From assembly GCA_002499085.1 (NCBI GenBank), contig DAKD01000016.1:90592-154591 (forward strand): a stretch of 64,000 nt of DNA, read 5' to 3'. Positions 8,037 through 16,815 of this stretch are shown here, piece by piece. The position numbers were made by a program, and so were the translations under genes. The notes under the pieces were generated by a model. It was not told the DNA's origin, did not search any database, and saw only the letters and a program-made list of their open reading frames with translations. Each line of letters starts with the position of its first letter. Positions within the stretch are counted from its first letter, which is position 1. This stretch comes from Methanomassiliicoccales archaeon UBA280 (GTDB lineage Archaea > Thermoplasmatota > Thermoplasmata > SG8-5).

Positions 8037-9145
8037 AACTCAAAGGCTCGATAGTCATCGCCTTCTCCGGCAGAAAATACCTGATGGTCAGGCACAGCCA
8101 ACGCGCCTGGGAATTTCCCGGCGGCCGCATCGAGGGGGACGAATCCCCCCTGGAGACAGCCAAGCGCGAGTTCAGGGAGGAAACCGGTCTCAGGGGCGAA
8201 GATTGGAGGGACTGCGGCGTGGCCAGGCTGGAGAACGGGAACCTGGCATTGTTCAGATGCAGAGCCTCGGGCAAACCGGTTCCGGAAACGGGGGAGATAG
8301 CCGAAGCCAGGTATTTCACCGCACCGCCGTTCAATCTCTCCTTCGAAAGGAGCGAGTATTTCGAACTCTTGGGCATGGCCGGCTGGCGCGCCAAACCGAA
8401 AACAGATTACGACACAGCCTCCAGGGAATTTGACTGCCTAAGGGGGAAGACCGCAGGCGACGAGATATGGGCCGGGGCCATAGCCAAATGGGGGAAAGTC
8501 AACAAGTATGACAGGGTACTGGACATTGGATGCGGGACCGGCCGGCACTCGATAACCCTTGCGGAAACCTACGGGGCTGATGTTTGCGGCCTGGACTATT
8601 CGGGGGGCATGCTATCCAAGGCCAATGCCAAGCGCGGGGGCTGCTGGCTCAGGGCCGACGCCTCCACTCTCCCGGTGGCATCCGGCACATTCGACACGGC
8701 GCTGCTTATTCTGGTGCTCCAGCATGTGGACGACGAGCCTATGGCCATATCCGAGGCCAAGAGGGCGCTGCGGCCGGGGGGCAGGTTGCTGATAGCCACA
8801 GTCTCGCATTCGCGGATACGGCGTCACATCTCGAGACTTTTCCCAAGCCTTGTGAGGCTGGACACGGACAGGTTCATGTCGGTTCCGGAACTCAGATGGC
8901 ATCTGGCAGACCATGGCTTCACAGGCATCAGGACCGGAATAATGAGGACAGACAAGAAAATCGAGCCTGTCGAAGGAATAGTCGAGAGGTTCAGGCGCAG
9001 GTTCATCTCCACACTGGCGCTTGTGCCGGAGAAGGATTTCGAAAGGAACATGGCGACATTCGAGAGAAGGCTCAGGAAGGAATACGGCGACTCGGTCGAG
9101 ACGGATGTTGAGATAACCTTCATCGGGGCGCGCAAACAGGCCTAG
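8033..9145 (+). CDS. Nudix hydrolase - SAM methyltransferase fusion
   Basis: The 370-residue protein has two enzymes in one chain. Residues about 1-125 are a Nudix domain with a complete Nudix box (GRIEGDES, then REFREETGL, matching G-x5-E-x7-REUxEExGU). Residues about 140-290 are a class I methyltransferase with motif I VLDIGCGTGRHS, the acidic end of strand 2 (VCGLDYS) and RALRPGGRLLIATVSH. The Nudix part should hydrolyse a nucleoside diphosphate derivative. The methyltransferase substrate is unknown. The start overlaps the adk stop as ATGA. Its stop and that of the convergent GNAT gene share a CTAG tetranucleotide. A metabolite-repair or modified-nucleotide role is only a guess. Confidence 0.85.
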   Translation: MKLKGSIVIAFSGRKYLMVRHSQRAWEFPGGRIEGDESPLETAKREFREETGLRGEDWRDCGVARLENGNLALFRCRASGKPVPETGEIAEARYFTAPPFNLSFERSEYFELLGMAGWRAKPKTDYDTASREFDCLRGKTAGDEIWAGAIAKWGKVNKYDRVLDIGCGTGRHSITLAETYGADVCGLDYSGGMLSKANAKRGGCWLRADASTLPVASGTFDTALLILVLQHVDDEPMAISEAKRALRPGGRLLIATVSHSRIRRHISRLFPSLVRLDTDRFMSVPELRWHLADHGFTGIRTGIMRTDKKIEPVEGIVERFRRRFISTLALVPEKDFERNMATFERRLRKEYGDSVETDVEITFIGARKQA

Positions 9146-9588
9146 ATATCCGGGCTGTCCCTCTTCCTCAGATAATGCATCCCCTCATGCTCCTCGTAGC
9201 CCGCCTCTTTGAACAGCCTCAGGGATGCGTCATGGCCGTCCTCGATCAGAACCGCGAATATCCCCAGGCCCTTGGCCCTCAGGCGCCTCTCCATCTCCAG
9301 AACCATTGCCTTCCCGAACCCCTTGCCCTGATGTTCCGGAAGCACAGCCAACCTGTTGAGCCAGCCCTTCCGGCTCTCATGCGTGCCCACAAGCACGCCC
9401 ACGAGTTTGCCGTCCTCGAAACACCCGAGCCACATGTCCGGGTCCAGTGCCATCTGTCTCCCGACCTCGGCTCGGCTGTCCCGTCCTTTGGGCCTGTAGG
9501 GTAGCCCTGCCCTCTCCCAGACGCTGACAATCCCGTCATAATGTTCCGGCGCCAGCGTCCTCAGTCCCAGGGCATCACTCCCAGTCAA
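9142..9588 (-). CDS. GNAT-family N-acetyltransferase
   Basis: The 148-residue protein carries the acetyl-CoA-binding motif A, RLAVLPEHQGKGFGKAM (residues about 77-93), with the Q-x-x-G-x-G pyrophosphate loop, followed by motif B (SLRLFKEAGYEE). The fold order fits a single GNAT domain; the substrate is unknown. It starts inside the last codons of the upstream 178-residue gene (14-nt overlap), so both are probably translated from one minus-strand mRNA that may begin at the 2,161-residue surface protein gene. Confidence 0.85.
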   Translation of the reverse strand: MTGSDALGLRTLAPEHYDGIVSVWERAGLPYRPKGRDSRAEVGRQMALDPDMWLGCFEDGKLVGVLVGTHESRKGWLNRLAVLPEHQGKGFGKAMVLEMERRLRAKGLGIFAVLIEDGHDASLRLFKEAGYEEHEGMHYLRKRDSPDI

Positions 9589-10111
9589 GAATGAATTCGT
9601 CGTAGGGGTCTCCGCGGATCTGGCTCTTGTTGCGCCTCACTGAGCCCTTGGTCCGGGTTATCTCCATCATGCCCTCGAAGGCTCCTTCCCAGGCCATGCC
9701 GGATTCCTCGATGAAATTGCAGTCCTTCATGATGACGACCGCTCTTTTTCCGAACTCGTCGCTGAGAATCGACACGTCTCCGAAGTTGAAAGTCTCTGTG
9801 TAATTGTCCTTCGCGCGCTTGAGGAGATGCTTGATGTTGACAAAACGGACAAGGTGGGCCAAGCTTCCCAGGTTCTTCACAGTGTGATTTCCGCTCTTTC
9901 TGACGTACTCCGACCCTCTGGCGCTTATCCATTTCATGACCTTTTCGTCGGTCGCAAGCGGGTACATGGAATCGGGTTTCAGTTCCTCAGGTCTCAATCC
10001 AGTTTCCGAGAGGCATTGCTTGAGCCCGTCCTGTCCCCACTGATGCTTCACATAGTCAAGGTATCCCAGGATGACTCCGCCTTTCAGCTTGCGCTCTTTC
10101 ATGCATGCCAC
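9575..10111 (-). CDS. Small soluble protein, possibly HNOB/V4R-like
   Basis: The 178-residue protein has no membrane segment. Its layout, GGVILGYLDYVKHQWGQ near the N-terminus, LGSLAHLVRFVNIKHLL in the middle and a short beta-rich C-terminus ending in GDPYDEFILDWE, resembles the fold class that includes heme NO-binding, V4R and DUF2378-like proteins. I see no certain heme ligand: the histidines present are not in a recognised motif. The alternative start Met4 is equally possible. It lies 19 nt after the stop of a giant surface protein and overlaps the GNAT gene. Confidence 0.4.
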   Translation of the reverse strand: MACMKERKLKGGVILGYLDYVKHQWGQDGLKQCLSETGLRPEELKPDSMYPLATDEKVMKWISARGSEYVRKSGNHTVKNLGSLAHLVRFVNIKHLLKRAKDNYTETFNFGDVSILSDEFGKRAVVIMKDCNFIEESGMAWEGAFEGMMEITRTKGSVRRNKSQIRGDPYDEFILDWE

Positions 10112-10130
10112 AACCGCGAATGGCTAGTTA

Positions 10131-13100
10131 TTACTTTCTCTTTCTGATGAACAGGGCCATCCCGATCATGATGACGGAGATTGCGAGAAGTGCAAGCAGA
10201 TATCCGCTGCCGATTCCGTTCGGAACTGAGGCGACGCTCTCCCGCACCGGATCGTTCTGGTCCGGCACAGGCTCTGCAGCCTCGGTATCCTCCGGGACTG
10301 GCGTCTCGGCAACAGGCTCCTCATCCGCGGGGATCTCATCATCCTGCGGGACAGTATATTGGATGGGGTGTGTCGGAACTTCCGGCAGAACGGCTGTAAT
10401 GGTGTCTCCCTCGTCCTCATCCTCAGGTTCTTCCACTGGCTCCTCTACGACGGCAACAGGTTCTATCACAATGCCTGCGGTCGTGTACTGGCCTTTCAGC
10501 GGGTAATTGTCCTGGGAACTCGCGTCTATCACATAGGGATTGTCAATCATTCCGTCAGCGCCGGGTATGTTCTGCAGGGGGCCGTTCTGTGTGTCCGGGC
10601 CTGTGAAGCCGCTCCAGTAGTTGCCGCCGGATGGGTAGCCGTCGTCCCATTGGTTGTCGTCCCTGTTGTCCAGGGCATGCACTCCGTTATTGATGAAATT
10701 GTTGTGGAACACCTTGTTGGTCATGGAGCTATCCAGTATCACGCCGAAATCGTTGTTCTTGACCTGGTTGGCCTCTATCATGTTGCCTAAGGGAACCACT
10801 CGCACATTATCCACGCGGTGATGGTTGGTCGACCCGCCCGTGCCGGCAGAGAAGCTCATTCCGCCGTGGGTCATGTCGAGCTGGCCGCTCCATTCCAGCA
10901 ACGGGTTGTCCATGTCGTCAACGTAGACCGTGACGCTCCAGGGCGTGACTATGACCATCACGTTGTGCCATGTGGCGTCCTCGGTCCTGGGGTCGTTAAC
11001 ATTTGTCAGATGATTGTTGACATTGTTCTGTATCAGCGCGATGTGGTTTGCGCTGGGGTCAGATGCGCCGTTGTCCCAGTTATCGAACTCGATGGCATAT
11101 CCCAGGGTTGTTTCGTCGGCATCCTGGGCGCCTATCGAACCGCCGCCGGCCGGGGTATAGGCCTCCTTGAAGAAGTTGAAGGCCATGCCATCAGCCCCGG
11201 TGCCGCCTCCGGCATAGAAGTCGAATGTGGCTATGAACGGCGTATGTATCGGTTCATTGTAGAGTATCTGGCCCACCAGGCTGCCGGCGTTGGTCGTAAG
11301 GCTGCAGTACCCGCCCACCCTTGCCGCGTTCCCGTAATAGGTCCAGAGCCCGGAATCGGCTGCGAAGTCGTCCTGGAAGGGCGCGAAGGTGTTGCCGGCA
11401 GCCAGTATGCCGGCGCCAACATTGTTCAGTATCTCATTGCCCTGTATGCGATTGCCTCCGGCATTGTTGAGCTGGATGCCATCACCGCAATTCCGGATGA
11501 TGTTGTCATGTATCTCGCAGCCGGCCACGCCGTCCAGCAGTATGCCGACATCGTTGTTCTGGATGGTAAAGCCGTCTATGCTGACATAGTTAGCCCGGAC
11601 ATCGAATACAGAGGTTCTGGCCATGGGTGTTCCCATGGAGGATATCATGTTGATCCAAAGTTCGACGCCGTCCGCAATTCCGTCCGTGTCCGCATCCTGG
11701 CCGAACTGGCCGTCCAGGAAGCTCTTGAATATGGTTCTTCCGTCGTTGCCGGGCACGATTGCAGCCTCGCCGGCCGTGACGGCCGGTACATGTCCGGCAA
11801 TCGCGTCGAATCCGGCAAGCGGGTTAACCTTGCACGCGTATGTCCCGTAGCCGACGTCGGCCGGCGTTGTGAGCTGGGGCACTGACTCAGGGCTGTTGAA
11901 CAGCGGGTTGGACGTGTCCCACCAGTACACGGGGTCGGGCGGACTTCCGTCATCACTGGCATAGGCGACTCCCATTGTTGTCCAGAAGGCATGGGATGTC
12001 CAACTCATCTCCCAGGTATTGAATATCACACGGCCACCGCCCGCAATGTATGTATCAAGCGCATTGAGAATAGTTGTCAGGTCCGTGTTATAATTTTCAT
12101 GTCCGAATATCACGAGATCCCAGGGCCCGCCTCCGGTAAGGTCCGCCTCAAAGCCTGCGAAGTCGGAGTCGTAATGGGCGGTATAGGTCAATCCCAGGTT
12201 GTTCAGGGCCTGGTCCACGTAGGTGTTGGGTGCCGGATGGAAGGCGTCGTCCGCGTAAATCAGTATGTTGTTCAGCGGCACGCCCCCGGTTGCGTCAACG
12301 GTGCCATCCACTATGGTAGTGTCCCTGTCCAATCCGTGGATTGTGACAGCTTTGTCAACGACGACGTTCTCCTGGTAGGTATCCGGGTATGCCCATAGCG
12401 TGTCGCCCGGGTCCGCGGCGTTAACTGCGGGCTGTATGGCCATGAACCATGTGTCCTGGTCGAGGTTGTGCACCCTGGCCGCTGTTGTCGTCAGGGTCAT
12501 GGTATTGGAGACCCACGGTTCAAGTATGGATGTGACCGTGACGGTTACCGTGTCGCTCAGTCCAATAACGTCCGCCGGTATATCCACGGCCACAAAGAAT
12601 GTATCGGTGTTTAAGGGGCCCTGTGGGCCGAGAGGGCTGATCAGTGTGTCCTGTGCAAAGACCGCCACATTATCGAAGTATATCCCGGTGTTGCCCCAGC
12701 TGTAAAGGGCTATGGCTCCGTGGTCCAGTGAACCGTCGTTCACGTCGAAAATAAGGTTGCCGTCAATCAGGACCTGTATGCGGTCGCCGAGCATTCTCAT
12801 CTCAACATCGTACCATTGTGACAATGTATAAGGGATATTGTCCGAAGCCAGTACTTGCCAAACACCATCCACGCATACATCGAGGACCCTGCGCTGGAGC
12901 CCGGGCTCTGTCAGGTCCTTGTCCCAGCCAGCGTCCGCGCTCCAGTGGAACCGGTAATAATTGTGTGAATCAGTGTACCTCGCCATGAGCCCGATGCCGT
13001 CATTGTCGCTGGACATCAAGTCGGCCGTGAGAATGTAGTCTGACCATGCAGCGTTGCCGTTCCATAGATAGGTGCCGGGCAGCCATTGGCCGCTGTATGA

Positions 13101-16100
13101 ATATATGTTATCTGTCTGCCGCAGCCGGCCCGCACCGTCGACGTACCAGTTGCTTGGCGGTCCGTCCGTCCATCCTTCGTCCACGACTGTCCAGCCGTTT
13201 CTGTTCAGGTCGTCGAAGTCATCCTTAAAGGCAGAAACCAATACTTCGGTGGGCCATGTGTTGCCTTCCAGGCTGACGGTGTATTCGTCGCAGTGCCTAG
13301 CGTAGTTCTCGACACTGATTTCATAAAGTGCGATGTCGCCCGGCCCTCTCATGTCGGACGTTGTCGGCGTCTGAAGCCCGAACCAGCTCTCGGGTGCCCC
13401 TATGAACACGTTGTCTATGTGCCAGTAATCGCTCCAAATCTCCCCGTTCACGGTCCTGAACCTCAGCTGGAACCTGGGGTTGAGCGCATCCTCGGGCAGT
13501 GTCCACAGCGGCGTGAGTATCTCGCCGGGCGTTCCGCCTCCAGGGAATCTGCCAAGTTCATGCCACTGGGCCCATTGTAGGTTGCCATCCGAATATTCGA
13601 TTATCAGGTCCTCGCCGGCTTCCGGGTTGTCGCTGCCGAATGCAACGTCCCCTCTCCGGACGACGCAGCTGGCAATGCCATTGGGCATGTCCATGTCGAT
13701 CTTGATGGTTGTCGCGGAGTTGTCTTCGCCGCCAGTGTACAGTGAGAACGTTCCCGTGTAAGAGGTGCCTCCCCAGACGCCCACGTCGTCCGTGTCCGTT
13801 CTCTGCCAGGCGCCGTGAATCCATCCCAGCACAGGGTCGTTATAAAGCCCGAACTCGCCCTGGTTTCCGGCCAGCTCGAATGTATCGTAGAACGGAGCGG
13901 GCATCGAGAGCCTCGTCCATATCTCGATTTCCTTAACGACTGAGCCCAGATTATCCGAGGTGATAAAAATCCTGGCTTGGTCAAATGCCCCAATTTCGTT
14001 CGTTGGGACAAAGACTTTGATAGCATATTCCTTGGTCTCGCCCGGCTGGACAGGGCCCCACCACCAGGTCTGGCTGCCGTCGTCGATGCCGTTGTAAATG
14101 CCCTGCGGGCGCAGGTCGACGGTGAAGAATTTGGTCCACCAGTCCGCATTCTGCGATGTGTCCATATTGTTGTAGAACATAGGTAGGTAGACGTCAGGTA
14201 TCGTGCCGGTGTTGGTGATGCTCACCCTGTGCTCGACCCATTCCCCTACCCAGCCGAAGTTGGTCTGGCTATCGGGGCTGACAGTGAAATCGAATACGAG
14301 AGGGGAACCCAAGGACACGTCGTCAATGTACCATCCTCTAAAGCCATTGAAAATTTCGTCTCCAGTGTCGAAGTAAAAAGCGATATGCACAATCTGGTTG
14401 CTGAACGGGGAAACATCAAAAGACCTCTGCTGCCAAGCGTTCATCGCATTTTCATTAAGCTGTTCTACTGGAACCCAACCCGTCGAATCGGAATAAATGA
14501 AGACCCATCGCTGGTCAAACATAGGATACAACCCCTCGGTTTGATACCATTCCCAGAAGGATAGCGTGGTCGTGGATTGGCCAGTCAGGTCAACGGGTGG
14601 GGATATGATAACCCCCCAATTAGAATTGCCGTTGTCATAGTCGCCAGTTGCATCTTGGCCATACCACCAGCTCGTTGTCGGGCTGTGGCTGTTGGGATAC
14701 GGACTCACTCCGTCCTGAACCATATGCCACATATCTCCCTCCACTGTCCAACCGGGTGACCCGCTCTCAAAGTTATCAAACCAACTTGGGATATATGTAC
14801 ATAACTGTACGGTATCGAGGACGGTATTATCCCCCCTCGATGACGCAGTGATATCCGCGACATCGAATTCGCCGGGCGATGCATCGGCTGGAATGTTGAC
14901 CCTTACCGAGAAAAACGCAACATCGCCGAGAGCAAGCGGCCCGACAGATGTTATTGGGACCGACGTTTCTGTATAAGCAGTTACTTCGACATTGTCAATC
15001 TGCCACCAGTAGCACCAGTTCCAGTCATCATAATAATAGAACTCTATAAACGCATCGCCCAGGCCTATCCATGGTGTCAGGTCCAGGGTGACATGCTCGT
15101 TCGGGCCGTGGTCTTCGTCGTAATAATCGAGCAGGTCCCAGGAACCGCCGCCGTCCCAGCAAATCCAGACCTCTGCATAATCCCAGCTTCCCCAATTCTC
15201 ATCCAGGTAGTACTGGTCGAATTCCAGGGTTGCGCTGGCATACCCATCAAGGTTGAAGATGGGCGTACAAAGGCCGGCATCAACGCCGCCGCTCCAGGTC
15301 CAATCCCATGATAGGTAATCGCTATTGGCCTCGGTGCATTGTCCAGTACCGGCATCATTCGAATAACCTGTGTAATCGTTACTGTGCCACTCCCCGCCTG
15401 GGTATCCCCATCCGAAGTAATCTACAGTAACCCAGCCGGGTGGCGGAAATGCCCCCTCGAACTGCTCGTTTATGAGCGATACACTCGAACTGCTCCAGAA
15501 CTCGACAGGCCATTCATTATTTTTAGCCGAAAGGTCGAAAGTGTCCGTGTTAATCCCATTGTTGGTGACGCTCAGATCGTAAGAAACCGTATTTCCGGGT
15601 AATCCAATATTTGACTCGAAATCCGGATTGATTTCCACAGCATAGGCTGGCGGTGGCGGTCCATAAAACAGTATGGACGTGCCCGAGACAGGCGGTGGTG
15701 AACCCGAGCTGTAGTCCAGGCCGTCCGAGCTGATTTCATTTTCGATGCCCACGATTCCCCATGGATTTGTCATCGTCTGATAGTTGAACATTATATCTCC
15801 ATCCCCATATAAAACTGCCTGGAAGGTTTGGTATTCGCTCGTGCTGTAGTGGGGGATATCATACCAGGTGACCACGAACATGTCCGGGGTGCCAGGCATG
15901 CATTGATAATATACCTCTCCCCATGCACCTGGGTTTATATCACACGAATAAGGGGATATTATCCCTTGGTAGTTTACATCATCCGGAATTGGGACATCCT
16001 GGAACCATGAATCTGCGTCCACGAAACTTATCCAGCCGTTCGACATGATGTACACATTATCGTAAATTTTCCCATAATAGTTAAAACTCATACCCATGTT

Positions 16101-16616
16101 TATCGGGCCTGCCCAGTCGTCGTCGGAAAGCATCAATGCCGTGCCTCCAGTGACGCCGTCAACCCATGTGTAAGGGATGGTGGGCGCGGGAGCATTGCTG
16201 TCCTCCCAGACATATCCAAACATATCCGGACCGCCTGACTGCTGCGGCTCTACCGGAATCACACCAGAATTCGTCGGCAATCCCGCCTCCTTAGATCCTG
16301 TAGCTGTTGGTTTGCTGGAATTCTCGGAATCCCTGAGCCTTGGCGGTATCAAGGCGCCCTCGGATGGTTCATTCTCCACAATGTTCAGGTTCCTCTGAGG
16401 TACTTCAGATGACCCTTTGAAAAAATTGGTGATAAGTGACGGTTCTTGGGTGTCTTGAATGATTACCTCTGGAACAGCATCATCCGCCAGCGATTCTTCT
16501 GATGCTTCCGCTGAAGCAGCGGGGCTAAGGCTCATCGCAACCATCACAGCTACCAGAAGTATAGCAGCCATTCCTTTCCATGACGCACCGGTCTTGACAG
16601 AGTCAGTATGTGTCAT
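10131..16616 (-). CDS. Giant modular surface protein (2,161 aa)
   Basis: The protein has a signal peptide (hydrophobic AAILLVAVMVAMSL near residues 18-31, then AASA) and one C-terminal transmembrane helix (about 2134-2157) before RKRK, so nearly all of it is outside the cell. Modules in order are two or more MAM/immune-inhibitor-A-like beta-sandwiches (for example FEGAFPPPGW and SWWYGQDATGDYD); a LamG/glucanase-like sandwich (about 1180-1370); a GATase/ThuA-like domain (about 1450-1660, starting NNILIYADDAF); NosD-type right-handed beta-helix coils (about 1666-1742 and 1942-2009); and, between them, an L-type lectin-like domain (about 1749-1939). A Pro/Glu-rich stalk precedes the helix. The composition points to carbohydrate or surface binding; catalytic activity is uncertain. 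Many modules are shared with the next giant gene. Confidence 0.85.
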   Translation of the reverse strand: MTHTDSVKTGASWKGMAAILLVAVMVAMSLSPAASAEASEESLADDAVPEVIIQDTQEPSLITNFFKGSSEVPQRNLNIVENEPSEGALIPPRLRDSENSSKPTATGSKEAGLPTNSGVIPVEPQQSGGPDMFGYVWEDSNAPAPTIPYTWVDGVTGGTALMLSDDDWAGPINMGMSFNYYGKIYDNVYIMSNGWISFVDADSWFQDVPIPDDVNYQGIISPYSCDINPGAWGEVYYQCMPGTPDMFVVTWYDIPHYSTSEYQTFQAVLYGDGDIMFNYQTMTNPWGIVGIENEISSDGLDYSSGSPPPVSGTSILFYGPPPPAYAVEINPDFESNIGLPGNTVSYDLSVTNNGINTDTFDLSAKNNEWPVEFWSSSSVSLINEQFEGAFPPPGWVTVDYFGWGYPGGEWHSNDYTGYSNDAGTGQCTEANSDYLSWDWTWSGGVDAGLCTPIFNLDGYASATLEFDQYYLDENWGSWDYAEVWICWDGGGSWDLLDYYDEDHGPNEHVTLDLTPWIGLGDAFIEFYYYDDWNWCYWWQIDNVEVTAYTETSVPITSVGPLALGDVAFFSVRVNIPADASPGEFDVADITASSRGDNTVLDTVQLCTYIPSWFDNFESGSPGWTVEGDMWHMVQDGVSPYPNSHSPTTSWWYGQDATGDYDNGNSNWGVIISPPVDLTGQSTTTLSFWEWYQTEGLYPMFDQRWVFIYSDSTGWVPVEQLNENAMNAWQQRSFDVSPFSNQIVHIAFYFDTGDEIFNGFRGWYIDDVSLGSPLVFDFTVSPDSQTNFGWVGEWVEHRVSITNTGTIPDVYLPMFYNNMDTSQNADWWTKFFTVDLRPQGIYNGIDDGSQTWWWGPVQPGETKEYAIKVFVPTNEIGAFDQARIFITSDNLGSVVKEIEIWTRLSMPAPFYDTFELAGNQGEFGLYNDPVLGWIHGAWQRTDTDDVGVWGGTSYTGTFSLYTGGEDNSATTIKIDMDMPNGIASCVVRRGDVAFGSDNPEAGEDLIIEYSDGNLQWAQWHELGRFPGGGTPGEILTPLWTLPEDALNPRFQLRFRTVNGEIWSDYWHIDNVFIGAPESWFGLQTPTTSDMRGPGDIALYEISVENYARHCDEYTVSLEGNTWPTEVLVSAFKDDFDDLNRNGWTVVDEGWTDGPPSNWYVDGAGRLRQTDNIYSYSGQWLPGTYLWNGNAAWSDYILTADLMSSDNDGIGLMARYTDSHNYYRFHWSADAGWDKDLTEPGLQRRVLDVCVDGVWQVLASDNIPYTLSQWYDVEMRMLGDRIQVLIDGNLIFDVNDGSLDHGAIALYSWGNTGIYFDNVAVFAQDTLISPLGPQGPLNTDTFFVAVDIPADVIGLSDTVTVTVTSILEPWVSNTMTLTTTAARVHNLDQDTWFMAIQPAVNAADPGDTLWAYPDTYQENVVVDKAVTIHGLDRDTTIVDGTVDATGGVPLNNILIYADDAFHPAPNTYVDQALNNLGLTYTAHYDSDFAGFEADLTGGGPWDLVIFGHENYNTDLTTILNALDTYIAGGGRVIFNTWEMSWTSHAFWTTMGVAYASDDGSPPDPVYWWDTSNPLFNSPESVPQLTTPADVGYGTYACKVNPLAGFDAIAGHVPAVTAGEAAIVPGNDGRTIFKSFLDGQFGQDADTDGIADGVELWINMISSMGTPMARTSVFDVRANYVSIDGFTIQNNDVGILLDGVAGCEIHDNIIRNCGDGIQLNNAGGNRIQGNEILNNVGAGILAAGNTFAPFQDDFAADSGLWTYYGNAARVGGYCSLTTNAGSLVGQILYNEPIHTPFIATFDFYAGGGTGADGMAFNFFKEAYTPAGGGSIGAQDADETTLGYAIEFDNWDNGASDPSANHIALIQNNVNNHLTNVNDPRTEDATWHNVMVIVTPWSVTVYVDDMDNPLLEWSGQLDMTHGGMSFSAGTGGSTNHHRVDNVRVVPLGNMIEANQVKNNDFGVILDSSMTNKVFHNNFINNGVHALDNRDDNQWDDGYPSGGNYWSGFTGPDTQNGPLQNIPGADGMIDNPYVIDASSQDNYPLKGQYTTAGIVIEPVAVVEEPVEEPEDEDEGDTITAVLPEVPTHPIQYTVPQDDEIPADEEPVAETPVPEDTEAAEPVPDQNDPVRESVASVPNGIGSGYLLALLAISVIMIGMALFIRKRK

Positions 16617-16815
16617 AACTTTCCCTTCCTTTATATTATTATAAGTCGGCTATAATAGTTTTAATATTTAATATTACCGCTTGCTATTATATATGAAACA
16701 TCTGGCGAAATTGCAGATATTCGCCGACATTCCGGACCAAGGCTGCATGCGGGCTAATCTCAAGGAAACGCCGCTCACGCTGGCTTCAAATGGCGGCTGT
16801 CTTGGGCTTGCCGCT
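16617..16815 (-). promoter_or_regulatory. Promoter region of the 2,161-aa surface protein gene
   Basis: On the minus strand AAGGAAGGG lies just before the ATG at 16616. AT-rich stretches around 16630-16690 (TATAATAATATA, TTAATATTTAATATT) offer TATA-like boxes. This spacer also follows the stop of the larger surface gene at 16816, so the two giant genes may be transcribed separately. No terminator-like hairpin is obvious. Confidence 0.4.

Noticed and set aside
10818..11885. Long plus-strand open frame opposite the 2,161-aa gene
   Set aside because: It is antisense to well-supported beta-helix and lectin modules, has low-complexity Val/Gly-rich composition and no ribosome binding site or family motif.
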